NCBI GenBank assembly: GCA_007115705.1
Contig: QXEO01000411.1
Location: 6,115,702-6,179,701, forward strand
Reading direction: 5' to 3'
DNA: 64,000 nt
Source: Dactylis glomerata
Taxonomy: Eukaryota > Streptophyta > Magnoliopsida > Poales > Poaceae
Shown: piece by piece, positions 21,488-32,334 of the stretch
How positions within the stretch are numbered: the stretch's first letter is position 1
How the letters are laid out: each line of letters opens with the position of its first letter
The notes under the pieces: model-generated
Database searches by the model: none
The model's input: only the letters and a program-made list of their open reading frames with translations
Told to the model about the DNA's origin: nothing
Program-made: the position numbers and the translations under genes

Positions 21488-22199
21488 GGGGTGGCTTATC
21501 GAAGGGGCTCGACGGTGGTGACGATGGGTCCGGCTCGGGATTGTGCCAATGGAGACACCTCGGTTTAACCAGGTTCAGGGCCCTCCCCGATGGAGGTAAA
21601 ACCCTAGTTCCTGCCTGCTTTGTATTAACTCGACAGTGGTTACAATGCTCCTCGAGCTGTTCGGGCTAGAGGAGGAAGAAGAAGATCCGATCTCCCTAGT
21701 CTAAAGGTCCAGACCCCCTTATATAGGTGGGGGTCTGGTTACAGGTTAGGTGGCGGTTCGGCCGGCTGCTGGCTCCTTCATGGCTACGTCCTCGGCGTGA
21801 TCCTCTGGCCCCGCTCTGACGACCACTCTTTATAAAGCGCCTTTTCCCCTTGGACCGGCATCTGGGAGGCATATGCCCTCCCTTTTGCCTCGGATCCTTT
21901 CGTGGGGAAGGCTCCTTGATCGCTAATTGGTCGAGTCCGGTCGTGGCGTTCGTCACTCCCGTCCTTTGCCTCTATCGATCTTATCGGGGCCAGGCCACTT
22001 TCGGCGAAACAGCCATTGGAGGGCTCTTGTCTTCATCGCCCGGCTCCGGCTCTCCTCGGTGGAGTCGCCAGCCGGCTGCTGGTGCAGCCGGCCCTTCGAG
22101 CGCAGCCGGTCTTCTCATCCTAGAGCCGTGGAGACTCTTGGGACGCCAGCCGGCAGATAGCTCGGCCCTTGGCATGCCCCATTAGTCATCCCCACGACA
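21459..22199 (-). repeat. 5' LTR of element C
   Basis: A 741-bp LTR with inverted ends TGTCGTGGG/CCCCACGACA. A minus-strand TATA (tatata) at 21720-21725 sits inside a short inverted repeat (agaccccc/gggggtct). Several gccggct motifs occur in the second half. The gag ATG lies within its last 29 nt. Confidence 0.9.
21720..21725 (-). promoter_or_regulatory. TATA box of the C LTR
   Basis: tatata within cttatataggt, flanked by complementary agaccccc and gggggtct arms. Confidence 0.5.
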
Positions 22200-23660
22200 C
22201 ACAGGTAGACATGTTGGTATGTAGTCTCGAGATCCTACTAACGATCTTTATCTGAAAACCTGCACATTTGAATATGCAGGCCCATGAATGGGGGTCAGTA
22301 CAATGATGTACTGGCAAATGACACATATTTGGTGGCAGTTGTGAAAGAGCTATCTACATGATATTTGGCTGGTGGAGCTTTTGGCTGAATTTGCATAAAG
22401 CAAGTTTTATCCCTATCATTTTGTAAACCAAAACATTTTTAATCATTTAAGACTTTAAGGTTCAAGATAACCCCCAGGTGAAAACAACCACATACTTGCA
22501 GGGTATGTAGCCCTGGGTAGTTACTCAACAAAACCAGGATAACCCTCAGGCGAAGACAACTACACAAATCCTGGGTTGATAGCCAGGTGTGTAGCCCTGA
22601 GTAATCCCTGTCCTGAGTGTTTCAAAACAATTTTATTTCATTTAGAAATGGTGATGAGTCTCTTCCGTACTTCCATGTCTAGGAACTCAAATTGTCCATA
22701 ACTGAGGACACGGCTAATCGATTAGTTTGACAGCCTACAGGGGTTGTGCACTTTCACCTTAAGACTCATCCTACCCATATATAATGAGACAAGACCTTTC
22801 AGAAGGAGCATTCAACCATCCGGATCTGACCGTGCCCAAATACCACCCTCTGTCAGTACCCATGGATGAACCCTCACATCATACTCAATCAAGACAGAGC
22901 CCATATTGTCATAAGGCTGCACTGGAAGCTCACTAAAGCAAGGAAGACATGGTAGTCTCTTTGTTCCTGGGTGGCCGTCCACAAGTGAACCCCCAGGCGA
23001 AGACAACTACACAAACCCTGGGTTGAAAGCCAGGTGTGTAGCCCTGGGTAGCCACTCAACATCGCCTCCATCAACAAACCAATCCACCCAGGTGTTTCAT
23101 TGGGTTGAAGTTTAATTTTCATATCAATTCAAAACAAGCATGGCATCATTTTCCATAGTAGTTTGCAATCCAAACAAGTGGGTTTAAGGGATAGCTACAC
23201 ACTACTAGGAGCTAACATTTCATAAACTTCTTTGAAAATCTCATATCATGCATAGTACTGAAAACACTAATGCATATATTAAAAAGGTAGGTGGAAGAAT
23301 GTGTGTCACTTGCCTTTTTGAAGTTCAAACCCTTTCACTTCTCTCAACAAGACACGTTCTCTCCTTTCGATCTATAGCAATAGGAGTAACACAATATAAA
23401 CACACTGATCCAAGATAAACAAAATCAAGCAATGCAAACAATTGAAATGGGTTGGTTCAGCATTTTAAATTCTTATGATTATTGTGATGAGAGAGATATG
23501 TCATGAAGCTTGGCTTACAAGATAGGGATTGAGAGTTTGGATGGGAAGGTCATATGATTGAAAGGATTGATCCTCCAAGATTATAATGTAATGATAACAA
23601 TCTTATGCTTGGCATAAGCATGGTTAGAGTTTAGGAATGGCTCATGTGAATAAATTCACA
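22200..23660 (-). repeat. Element D 3' LTR, first segment
   Basis: Diverged copy of the B LTR starting about 200 bp inside it. It has internal duplications of the 'ccctgggtagc...ccaggcgaagacaactacac' block (around 22485, 22540 and 22985) that are not present in B. Confidence 0.65.
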
Positions 23661-25550
23661 TCTATCTATTATATTATTAAAACAACTAACAACCAACGGT
23701 GTAGATTTGTCACGCTAAACATAAGAGGTATACACGGTGGCGATTGATACGATCAAAAGAGACTTAGGAGTCAGGGATTATCATAGATCGCGTGAAGGTA
23801 TCATACAAGGAAACTTATGGTGCAAGGACATTTATTGTCCGCTCGATGCACGACTGGAAAAATAGAATTGGAGACCGTCACAGCGTCATGGTATGCTAGC
23901 AAAATATAATCAAATCACATCGCGAGCTGTAGCAGGCTCACGTTCTCATGAGTTTTTTAAAAAAATGGCTCACGTTCTCATGCTAGGAAGAGATGCGATT
24001 GCTCTCCGGGGCAATCTTGCTACTTCTAGCTAGCTTCAATAAAGGCCGAGCGACCGGCGGCCTCGCTCCGCCACATCAAGAAGCTGCAATGTCTTCTTAG
24101 CTAAGCCTAGATCATGATCTGCCTTGCTGCAGCTCAAGCGGATGGCATCTGAATTGACGAGAAATTGGAGATGACGTCGTCCCCCGGCGAGTCGGCGACG
24201 ATGGCCAGAGCGCTGACGATCTTGCTCCGGCAAAGCGACAAAGCCTGTGAATGAGTAAGTCTACACGGCGGGAGCGTGGACACACTTAATCCGGTGAAGC
24301 AACAAAGCCTGTGAAGTGTACGGTGTGCGGTGGTGAGGACATAGCTAGGATCGATGGAGACTGTGATGAGAAACACAACACGTTGGCAGCAGAAGATCTG
24401 GCTACCTATCAGGGCGCCCCTACGGTTTGCAATGTGTCGCGTTTAGCATCCACTTGCTTCTAAAAAATCAGTGAAACTGACAGCCCATTGCCTCAAGTCG
24501 ATTCAAGTAGGTTCAGTTTTCTCCTTGAGCAACATGCGGTGCATGCGTTGGTCATCAGAGGATTTCATGAAGTACAGGCAAGACCTTGCAAATATGCGTC
24601 GTAAGTATGGTAGATAGAGCAATTAGTACGTATCAGGAGTCGGTCCAATTGATGAGAAAAGACAGGGCCTAAACAATGAATACACACGGGTCATGGTGTC
24701 ATAGGAGATGAAGACACAAAAAGGTACTCCCTCCGTTTCAAAATATAAGATGTTTTAGGTTTGTGAAGTATATGTATCTAGACACCTTTTAGTGTGTATG
24801 TTCACTCAAATATACACACTAAAAGATGTCTAGATACATTTGCTTTACAAACCTAGAACATCTTATATTTTGAAACGGAGGGAGTACGTACCATGTTCAT
24901 CCAAAATATTTACATTGCCAACTGTGATTGCTCGATGATGTTTATGACGCGATAGACATGGGCAATGTCAGGAAACAGTATCCAATGCAAAACACGGGAA
25001 CAATTAAGAGGAATAAGTTGTAAAGTCTAAGTGAGTGAGAATGTCGTTTTACTAGCAAAAAATATGTGAATATATTACATTATATAGGTATCCCTGAAAT
25101 CGAGGCTAGGGATTGTTATGAAGAGTTGCTTTGTTTATTTTGGCGAGAAATTGCAGAATATCTAAATGCTGAATATATACGTTGAGGGACGAGGAGCGGT
25201 CAAAGACCCAAAAAATGAAGATCGGTATGAAAGCCAATATATGGACTCACATTATTCTTCAGTTTGTAAGAAATCGGCAAAGAAATACACCTGGTATTGT
25301 ATTTTGTCAAGATTTATAATTTTTGCTTCAATCTATTCAATTCACATCTAATCACTGGCTAATTTCATCAATCGATATTTCATTGTGAGTCAAATAGCAT
25401 GAATAAAAGTAAAACGAAATATATTATAACAACACATAGTAAATATATTTGTTTGTGAGATCAAATACCTAGGTGAGAAAATAAATATGAATATATAAGT
25501 AACAATAAATAAAAAATCTAGCCGCGCAAATGCGCGGGCTACTCAGCTAG
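23661..25550 (+). mobile_element. Helitron 1 (non-autonomous)
   Basis: It starts TCTATCTATTATATTATTAA after a host A, and ends with a hairpin agccgcgca-aa-tgcgcgggct (25520-25540) and CTAG followed by T. There is no target duplication, as expected for Helitrons. The D LTR aligns with B directly across the insertion (ttcaca / tagtatagaatag). No Rep/helicase is encoded. A GC-rich segment at about 24040-24340 may be a captured gene fragment; no protein is recognisable. A MITE lies inside it. Confidence 0.75.
24727..24884. mobile_element. Stowaway-type MITE
   Basis: A 158-bp palindromic element with ends CTCCCTCCGTTTCAAAATAT, flanked by TA duplications (24725-24726 and 24885-24886). The interior is a second long inverted repeat (tctagacacc.../...gatgtctaga), so the transcript would fold into a near-perfect hairpin. 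Confidence 0.9.
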
Positions 25551-26899
25551 TTATATTATTAAAACAACTAACATTAAACGGCTTAGATTAATCTAGCATC
25601 TAGGAACAGAAAAATAACGGTTTAGATTTAGTCATAGCGCTTCGGAAGTACACGACCAAAAGCTATAAATAGAAGGTCATAATCGGCAACACCCGTAATG
25701 CAAAGCAAATTCCTAGACTCCTCCTAGGACACGTTCGTTATACATACACATCTCCTATTAGGTGCAGATCAGAAACCCCACGGCAGATTGTAGACCTATC
25801 AAGAGGATGAATATGCATGTTGAGTTCGACACATATCGCTCAATCAGTGTAAGCACTTGCATGCACATTAGCACGATCGAGCTGGAAAGAACGTACACGA
25901 CGCTGCCATGCCTACATATCGAAGTTGCATAGGCAAATCGAAGTTACAGAAAGACACCATATGACAGATGGAAGGCATGCGATATCGCTCGGTTGCATCT
26001 CCAACTTGACGGCACTACACGCGCGAGGGCAGCTTAATGGCAATACAGGACAAGAGGGCTCTAGGGGATGGGATCAGAGGTACGGTGGATGGAAGGCGCA
26101 CCGAGAACCGTTGGTTGCATCGGCAACTCGATGTCAGGGATCAGAGGAATGCCATAGCTACAATCTCAATCCGCTAATAGCTACAATCTTCAGGTAACAT
26201 CTCAATCTGTAAAAGGAATAAGCAAGATTATCGTGGTCGTGGAGCACGAATGCTTACGTCCGGTAATTAGCAAGATTATCTGGTCATGTATGATGTATGT
26301 GATCTCTTCCTGTCTTATATTTGCATAGTATCTTTGAACGGGCTAGCATTCATAACCCGTATGGCCGTATCGCGCAGATAAAAAACAATTAATACTAGCA
26401 TCAGCATGTCGTGCTTCTGATCCTTCGCCCAACATACGCCCACTCTCTTTTTTTAATTTCTTATCAGATATATTGCACGAGTGCTCCCAAATTAAGTAAA
26501 AAGGAAGAAACATGAAATTTATGATTCAATTTTATATATGAAATTCTAAGTAAACGTATATGTACCAGTATGCACATCTTATTTAGATGTATAGACATAT
26601 ATGTGATTTAAAATCTTGGAGAAAAAGGACATGATTAGAAAAGAGAGGAGTGAAACCAAGCATAAATTAACGATTAAGCCAGTTCACGGAAATAATAACG
26701 AGATGAAGGCTTGGTAAGATGAGTATATGCATGTATAAGCACTCGGAGCATGACACGCCCGAAGAATACTAAGGATTTGATGTCACTATTAAACGTGCAA
26801 GCGAGCATAGACCAAGGAGAAATTAAAATATTAGTGTGGGTGCAAATTATTATTGGGTTAGATTGTCTAGCCGTGCAAATGCGCGGGCCACCCCACTAG
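25551..26899 (+). mobile_element. Helitron 2, directly abutting Helitron 1
   Basis: It starts ttatattattaaaacaactaac, matching Helitron 1 from its ninth base, immediately after the CTAG of Helitron 1. It ends with hairpin agccgtgcaaatgcgcgggc (26869-26888), then CTAG at 26896-26899. The interiors of the two Helitrons differ. A tataaatag string near 25663 could be a promoter of captured DNA. No ORF is supported. Confidence 0.65.
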
Positions 26900-28331
26900 T
26901 TAGTATAGAATAGTGCAACAAAACACTAATGAATAGAGTGTGACAACACTTACTCATAATAGTATAGTTACACATAGTCTTGGGTGGATATTGGTGATAC
27001 ATTGAATTACTCAATTAACTCATTTGTGAATTGAATAGTTCAATATAGGTCAAGGGTTAAGTAGGCTTGGGGTTGAATAGGTATGAAGGTTGTTTAGAAA
27101 GATTGGTGGCTTCTTGGCCACAAGATTTTCTTGGACAAGAGATTTAAATTTAGTTAGGGTGATAGTCTCAGGGTTTGGGCCAGGTCAATGTTTGAATTCT
27201 CCTTTGAAGAATTCAAACTGGTTTTGATTATGAATCAAAGATAATAATGGATTGAATGATTTAGGACATGTGCGATATGGAGTAGGGTGTATCACCACAA
27301 ATATCAAAGGAAACCCTAATTGGGGTATAACACCATTTACTCAAATTACTCAAGTGTAGTTTGAATCTTATGAACTAGGCCCACAAGAATAACATGGCAT
27401 GATATTGGGTCAGGGCTAAGAGTCAATATGATAGGGTTAGACTGGTATGGTCATATGATTCACTATTATAGAAGGAATCACATTGATAGGAATTATAGAA
27501 TTAATCTTATGATGAAAATACTCAAATTCTCATATTTGAATTTGAATATTTACAAATGATTTAAAATAATTTGGTCAGTGATGTTTCTGGATAGGGTACT
27601 GAAAAACTAAGCTATTGCAATTGGATTCACTTTAAAATCATTTTTAGAATTTAAGTTATGATCAAAATGGTGTTTTGAATGAATTTGAATGCACCAAGTT
27701 TGTGCAAGTAACAACTTTGGTGTTTCTTGATTCTAAAATGTTCTACAAGTTCTAAGGAATCCATAGACTACAAATTTGTTATTTTTGGATAACCAGAGCA
27801 AAAGTTATGAATTATTTGGTATTAAGGTGCTATTTAAAGCATTTGAAATTCACTTCAAAATTTTGTACAGTAACCATGTGATTCCTCTGCATAATTGGAT
27901 TCTACACATTTGTAGGATTCCAGAGACATCAAGTTGCAAAATTTGGCCAAGTGGTTTATTTTCTATTTATTTTACATGTTGTACCAATTTGAAAGAAAAA
28001 TGGATTATGTTTGATTACAGGTAGGCCATGTGGCGCTTTCTTACTGGAAGATACCGATTCGGTTGGATCGAGGTTTTGGATCATTGGATTTTAAGTGATC
28101 TGGGTGGCCAGGATTTGCCCATACCCTTTCACTTAAGTGAACTAATCCTGTGCGTCGATGCGGGATCCGACGGCTAACAGAGAAAGGAGGAGATATCTCA
28201 CCGGCGGCTAGGGTTCTGACGTGGTGGCGGCACTGGTGTGGATGACGGTGACGTTCTGGAGGGCTCTGGAGAAGGGGATTGCGCGGACGAGTTGCGGAGG
28301 TCATGGTGAAGTCGATGATGCGGTCGGGATC
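26900..28331 (-). repeat. Element D 3' LTR, second segment
   Basis: Matches B LTR from tagtatagaatagtgcaac onward, up to the E insertion. The last five bases, ggatc (28327-28331), are the E target site. Confidence 0.65.
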
Positions 28332-29926
28332 TGCTACTCCAAGTTGATGTGGGAGCAAACTGTCCTTGTGCGTGGTGAATGACCAGCCCGTTGGGAACCC
28401 CAAGAGGAAGGTATGATGAGTGTAGCAGCAAGTTTTCCCTCAATTAAGAAACCAAGGTTTATCGAACAGGAGAAGGGAGACGATGACGACTGAAGGTGTT
28501 ATGGAACCTGCACACACACAAACAAGTACTTTGTTCCCAACTTGCGATAAGGTTGTCAATCTCACCGGTTTGCTTGAAACAAAGGTTATGAGTGTATCGA
28601 GTGGAAAACAGTAGTAATGTGCGAGTAAAGTAAACAGTGCGGGAAAAGTAAACAGGTGATTGCAATATGATTAAAATAGGACCGGCGTCCACAGTTCACT
28701 AGTGGTGTCTCTCCATAGATAAAATAACACATGCTGGGTAAACAAATTACAGTTGGGCAATTGATAGAATATAGATAACGTGATATGTCAAGAAGATCAC
28801 TATGAGATTTACTCTGGGCATTACAACAAAATACATAGACCGCCATCCAACTGCATCTATGACTAATAATCCACTCCCGGGGATATCATCCGAACACCCT
28901 AGAAGTATTAAGTTGCGAACAACAGATAATTGCATTAAGCAAAGTGTGTAATGTAAACAAAGCATATGCCCTTGAGCATATGAATGTTGTTTTCTCCCTA
29001 GTAGCAACAGCACATCTACCACCTTAGAGGTTTCTGTCACTCCCCCAGGTGAAATAGAGACATGAACCCACTATCGAGCATAAATACCCCCTCTTGGAGT
29101 CACTAGCAACTACTCGGCCAAGATAGCTACTAACAACGGAGAGCATGCAAGATCATAAACAACATAGAGATAACAAAAGATATAATTCAGTACAGCAACT
29201 TAATCATAAACACCAATATTCATCGGATCCCAACAAACCAACATCATAGAATTACATAACGGTGATCTCAATCATGTATGGCAGCTCATGAGATCTAAAC
29301 ATGAAGCACATGGTGGAGAAGACAACCATCTAGCTACTGCTATGGACCCATAGTCCAAGGTAGACTACTCACTCATCGCTCCGGAGGCAAGCATGGCGAT
29401 GAAGAAGACCTCCGGTGGCGATTCCCCTCTCCGGCAGGGTGCCGGGAAGAGCTTCTGGACCCTCCCGATCTTCGGGTCGACGGCGGCGGTGGATCGCGAT
29501 GTGTTCTGGAAATCTGATCGGGCCCTTAGGTTTTTCTCGTCGGGGGGTCTTTATAGGCGAAGGGGCGATGTCAGAGGAGGGACCAGGCCCCCTCACACAG
29601 GGGTGGCGCGGCCAGGGGCCTGGCCGCGCCGCCTGTGCGTGTGGGGCCCACGTGGCCCTCCTCCGTCTCTTCTTCGGATGTCTGGAAGCTTCCCCGTGAT
29701 AAAAGTCTTCAGGAACCTGTTTCGTCCAATTCCGAGAATATTTCCTGTGTATCACTTCTGAAACACAAAAACAGCAGAAAATAGGAAACTGACACTGTGG
29801 CACTTCGTTAATAGGTTAGTTCCGGAAAATACATAAAAATGCCACTAAGTGTAACGAAACAATAGGCAAATGGTGTAAAAACAAGCATAGAGCATCAAAA
29901 ATTATAGATACGTTTGAGACGTATCA
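28332..29926 (-). repeat. 3' LTR of element E
   Basis: Plus-strand ends tgctactccaag and gacgtatca. The reverse-orientation TATA (ctttata) is at 29549-29555. Confidence 0.9.
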
Positions 29927-30062
29927 AGCATCCCCAAGCTTAACTCCTGCTCGTCCTCGAGTAGGTAAGTGATAACAAAAGAATAATTTTTGAGGTGACA
30001 TGCACCTACACAATCTTGATCATATATGCAAGCATTGGTGAGCTGGGATCAATAGAACTTAA
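29927..30062 (-). mobile_element. Element E internal region, 3' piece with polypurine tract
   Basis: Begins agcatccccaagctt (reverse of the F purine tract) and ends with cttaa, the target site duplicated by K. Confidence 0.75.
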
Positions 30063-31785
30063 TGAAGGGATTCGCAGCATAGTAAATCAAAAAATTTCCT
30101 ACGGATGCGAACAAGAAAGCCAAGATCTAATCTAGGAGATGTAATCAACGAGAGAGGTAGATGAGATCTTCATACCCTTGAAGATTCGCACAGCGGAAAC
30201 GTTCAATAGAACGTGGTTGACGTAGTCGTACTCGCCGTCTCCTCCTCGCGATCCGATCCGATCCTACGCCGCAAGTGGCGGCGCCTCCGAGAGTTGCACA
30301 CGTGCGGTGCAGCGACGTCTCCTCCTTCCTTGGTCCAGCAAGTATGGTGGAGAGATAGATTGGATCAGCAGCACGACGGCGTGGTGCTTATGGTGGAGAG
30401 TTTCTGCAGCAGGGCTTCGCCTACGCGCAGTCGCGAGAGAGAGAGAGGGAGGGCAGCAGTTGGCGGCTAGGGTTTAGGTTTTAGAGGGCTGCGCCCTTGC
30501 CCCCTATATATAGAGGGGTGGCCGGCCAGCTTGGCCTCTCCCCAAACCCTAGGGCGCCGACTTGGAGTAGGAAGAGTGGGGGGCAAGTTTCCCCCCCCTT
30601 CCTTCTTTGAAGACTCCCTTAGGGTTTCCCCTTGGGCTGGCCGGCTGGGCCTTAGGGGCCTTGTGCGCCTGGCCCAGGGCGGCCAGGGCACTTCCCCTTA
30701 GTCCCACGCAGGCCTCCGTCAAGTGGGCCCACGTTGGTCCCACTCCGGAACCTTCTAGAACCTTCCGGTACAATACCGATAAACTCCGAAACCTTTCCGG
30801 AATCCAAAAACTGCTTTCCTTTATATGAATCTTATTCTCCGGACCATTCCGGAACCTCTCGTGACGTCCTGGATCTCATCCGAGACTCCGAACTAAAACT
30901 CATAAACCAATTATCCATTCTATCCTAGCATTGATACACGTTAAGTGTGTGACCCTACGGGTTCGAGAATATGTAGACATGATCTTCTATCAATAATCAA
31001 CAGTGGGATCTGGAAACCCATATTGACTCCCACATATTCATCGATGATCATATCGAATGAACCACGATGTCAGGATTCAATTAATCCCGTATATGTATTC
31101 CCTTCGTCACACGATATTTTACTCGCCCGAGATTTGATCGTCGGTATCGCCATACCTAGTTCAATCTCGTTCACAACAAGTACTTTACTCGTTCCGTAAT
31201 CCGATATCACTTTGTGATTAACTCATTAACCACATGCTTGCAAGCGGTGTTGATATCGATTACCGAGTGGGCCCGAAGTATATCTCTCCGACTTGGGAGG
31301 GACAAATTCCATCTCGATACATACAACCCAACAAGTACTTTCCGATCACCTGAGAGACACCTTTATTATCACCCTCACATAGGATGACGTTTGATGACTT
31401 CAAAGCTTTCTTCCGATACTAGGGAGTTGTATTATCTCATGGTCTAAGGAATACAATACATGACATAGGAAAAGCTTCGCAAAGATGAACACGATGACAC
31501 GATCTAATTGCTCTGCTTTATTTGGGTCTGTCCATCACACCATTCTCCTAATGGTATGATCTCATTATTAATTGACAACTCATGTCTATGGTTAGGAAAC
31601 CTTAACCATCATTAATCAATGAGCTAGTCCAGTAGAGGCGTACTAGGGACACGGTGTTGTTCATAAACCACACAAGTATTAATGTTTCCGCTTAATACAA
31701 TTATAGCATGGAGTATAAACATTATCATGAACAAGAAATATGATAATAACAATATTATTATTGCCTCTAGGATATATTTCCTTCA
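30063..31785 (-). repeat. 3' LTR of element K
   Basis: It starts tgaagggattcgc and ends tttccttca (plus strand). A tatatata core is near 30505-30512. The purine tract (minus strand AAGTGGGAGAC) adjoins at 31786-31796. ORFs at 30213-30470 and 30945-31199 recur in the other LTR only because the copies are identical. Confidence 0.9.
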
Positions 31786-32106
31786 GTCTCCCACTTGCAC
31801 TAGAGTCAATAATCTAGTCATACTTGCGCCTTTTAACACCTATGACATTCCGGTGTTATTCATACGCGTTGCATGTGGTAAACCTTATCTACGGGTCTGA
31901 CACTTTCTGGTCCGTTTGTATTTGCATATTCCTTTTGCGTCAGCACGCATTACTCATCTTGTATGAGATGGCATCGTATAAACTTGGTCTTCTGGTGAGA
32001 CCTTTGTTTCTTGGCCGAGATTATGTTGTCACTATTGTCATACAATAGAACTACATAGTACTAGCACACTTTTAAAAATAGCGATATCCACCGTGCATCA
32101 AAATAC
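31786..32106 (-). mobile_element. Element K 3' internal end
   Basis: The sequence next to the polypurine tract resembles the region after RNase H in Angela-like Copia elements. It has no open frame. Confidence 0.4.
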
Positions 32107-32334
32107 TCATTGGTCCGCACACATCGGTATGTATGATTTCCAATAAGTCCGTTGCTCGCTCCTTCCGGAGAACGGGTTTTTGATCATCTTGCCCATGAGG
32201 CATGGCTTGCACATGTCAAATGATTCAAAATCAAGAGACTTCAAAAGTCCATCAGAATGGAGTTTCTTTATGCATTTTATGCCAATATGACCTGGACGAC
32301 AGTGCCACAAATAAGTTGGATTATCACTATCCAC
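32107..32334 (-). pseudogene. GAG-pre-integrase / integrase zinc region fragment of K
   Basis: The 75-residue frame contains YLWHCRPGHIG, KKLHSDGLLKSLDFESFD and CKPCLMGKM, the HH-CC signature of the Copia pre-integrase domain. It is followed by a decayed LEIIHTDVCGP-type segment, then a stop. It lies close to the 3' LTR, where RNase H should be, and a second, more decayed copy is at about 34130-34390, so the internal region is rearranged. Confidence 0.75.

Larger units (their letters stand above)
14036..22199 (-). mobile_element. Element C: Tat-lineage Ty3/Gypsy retrotransposon, 3' LTR missing
   Basis: Minus-strand order: 5' LTR (21459-22199), PBS TGGCGCCCACCGTGGGGC, gag N-terminus, gag C-terminus and protease, RT, RNase H, second archaeal-type RNase H, integrase, then an antisense B3 ORF. 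The RT blocks (NAGATYQRTMQ, YMDD, GIEANPSKI) and the extra RNase H identify the Tat lineage. It inserted into the LTR of element D, whose sequence resumes at 22200 (cacaggtagac). The left side is truncated at the element A junction, so the target duplication cannot be tested. Confidence 0.85.

Noticed and set aside
23981..24376. ORFs in Helitron 1 as captured genes
   Set aside because: GC-rich and possibly exon-derived, but too short and without a recognisable domain to support a call.
30213..31199. ORFs in the K LTR conserved in both LTR copies (also 36907-37891)
   Set aside because: Identity reflects recent LTR duplication; no domain, and the frames span promoter and non-coding LTR sequence.
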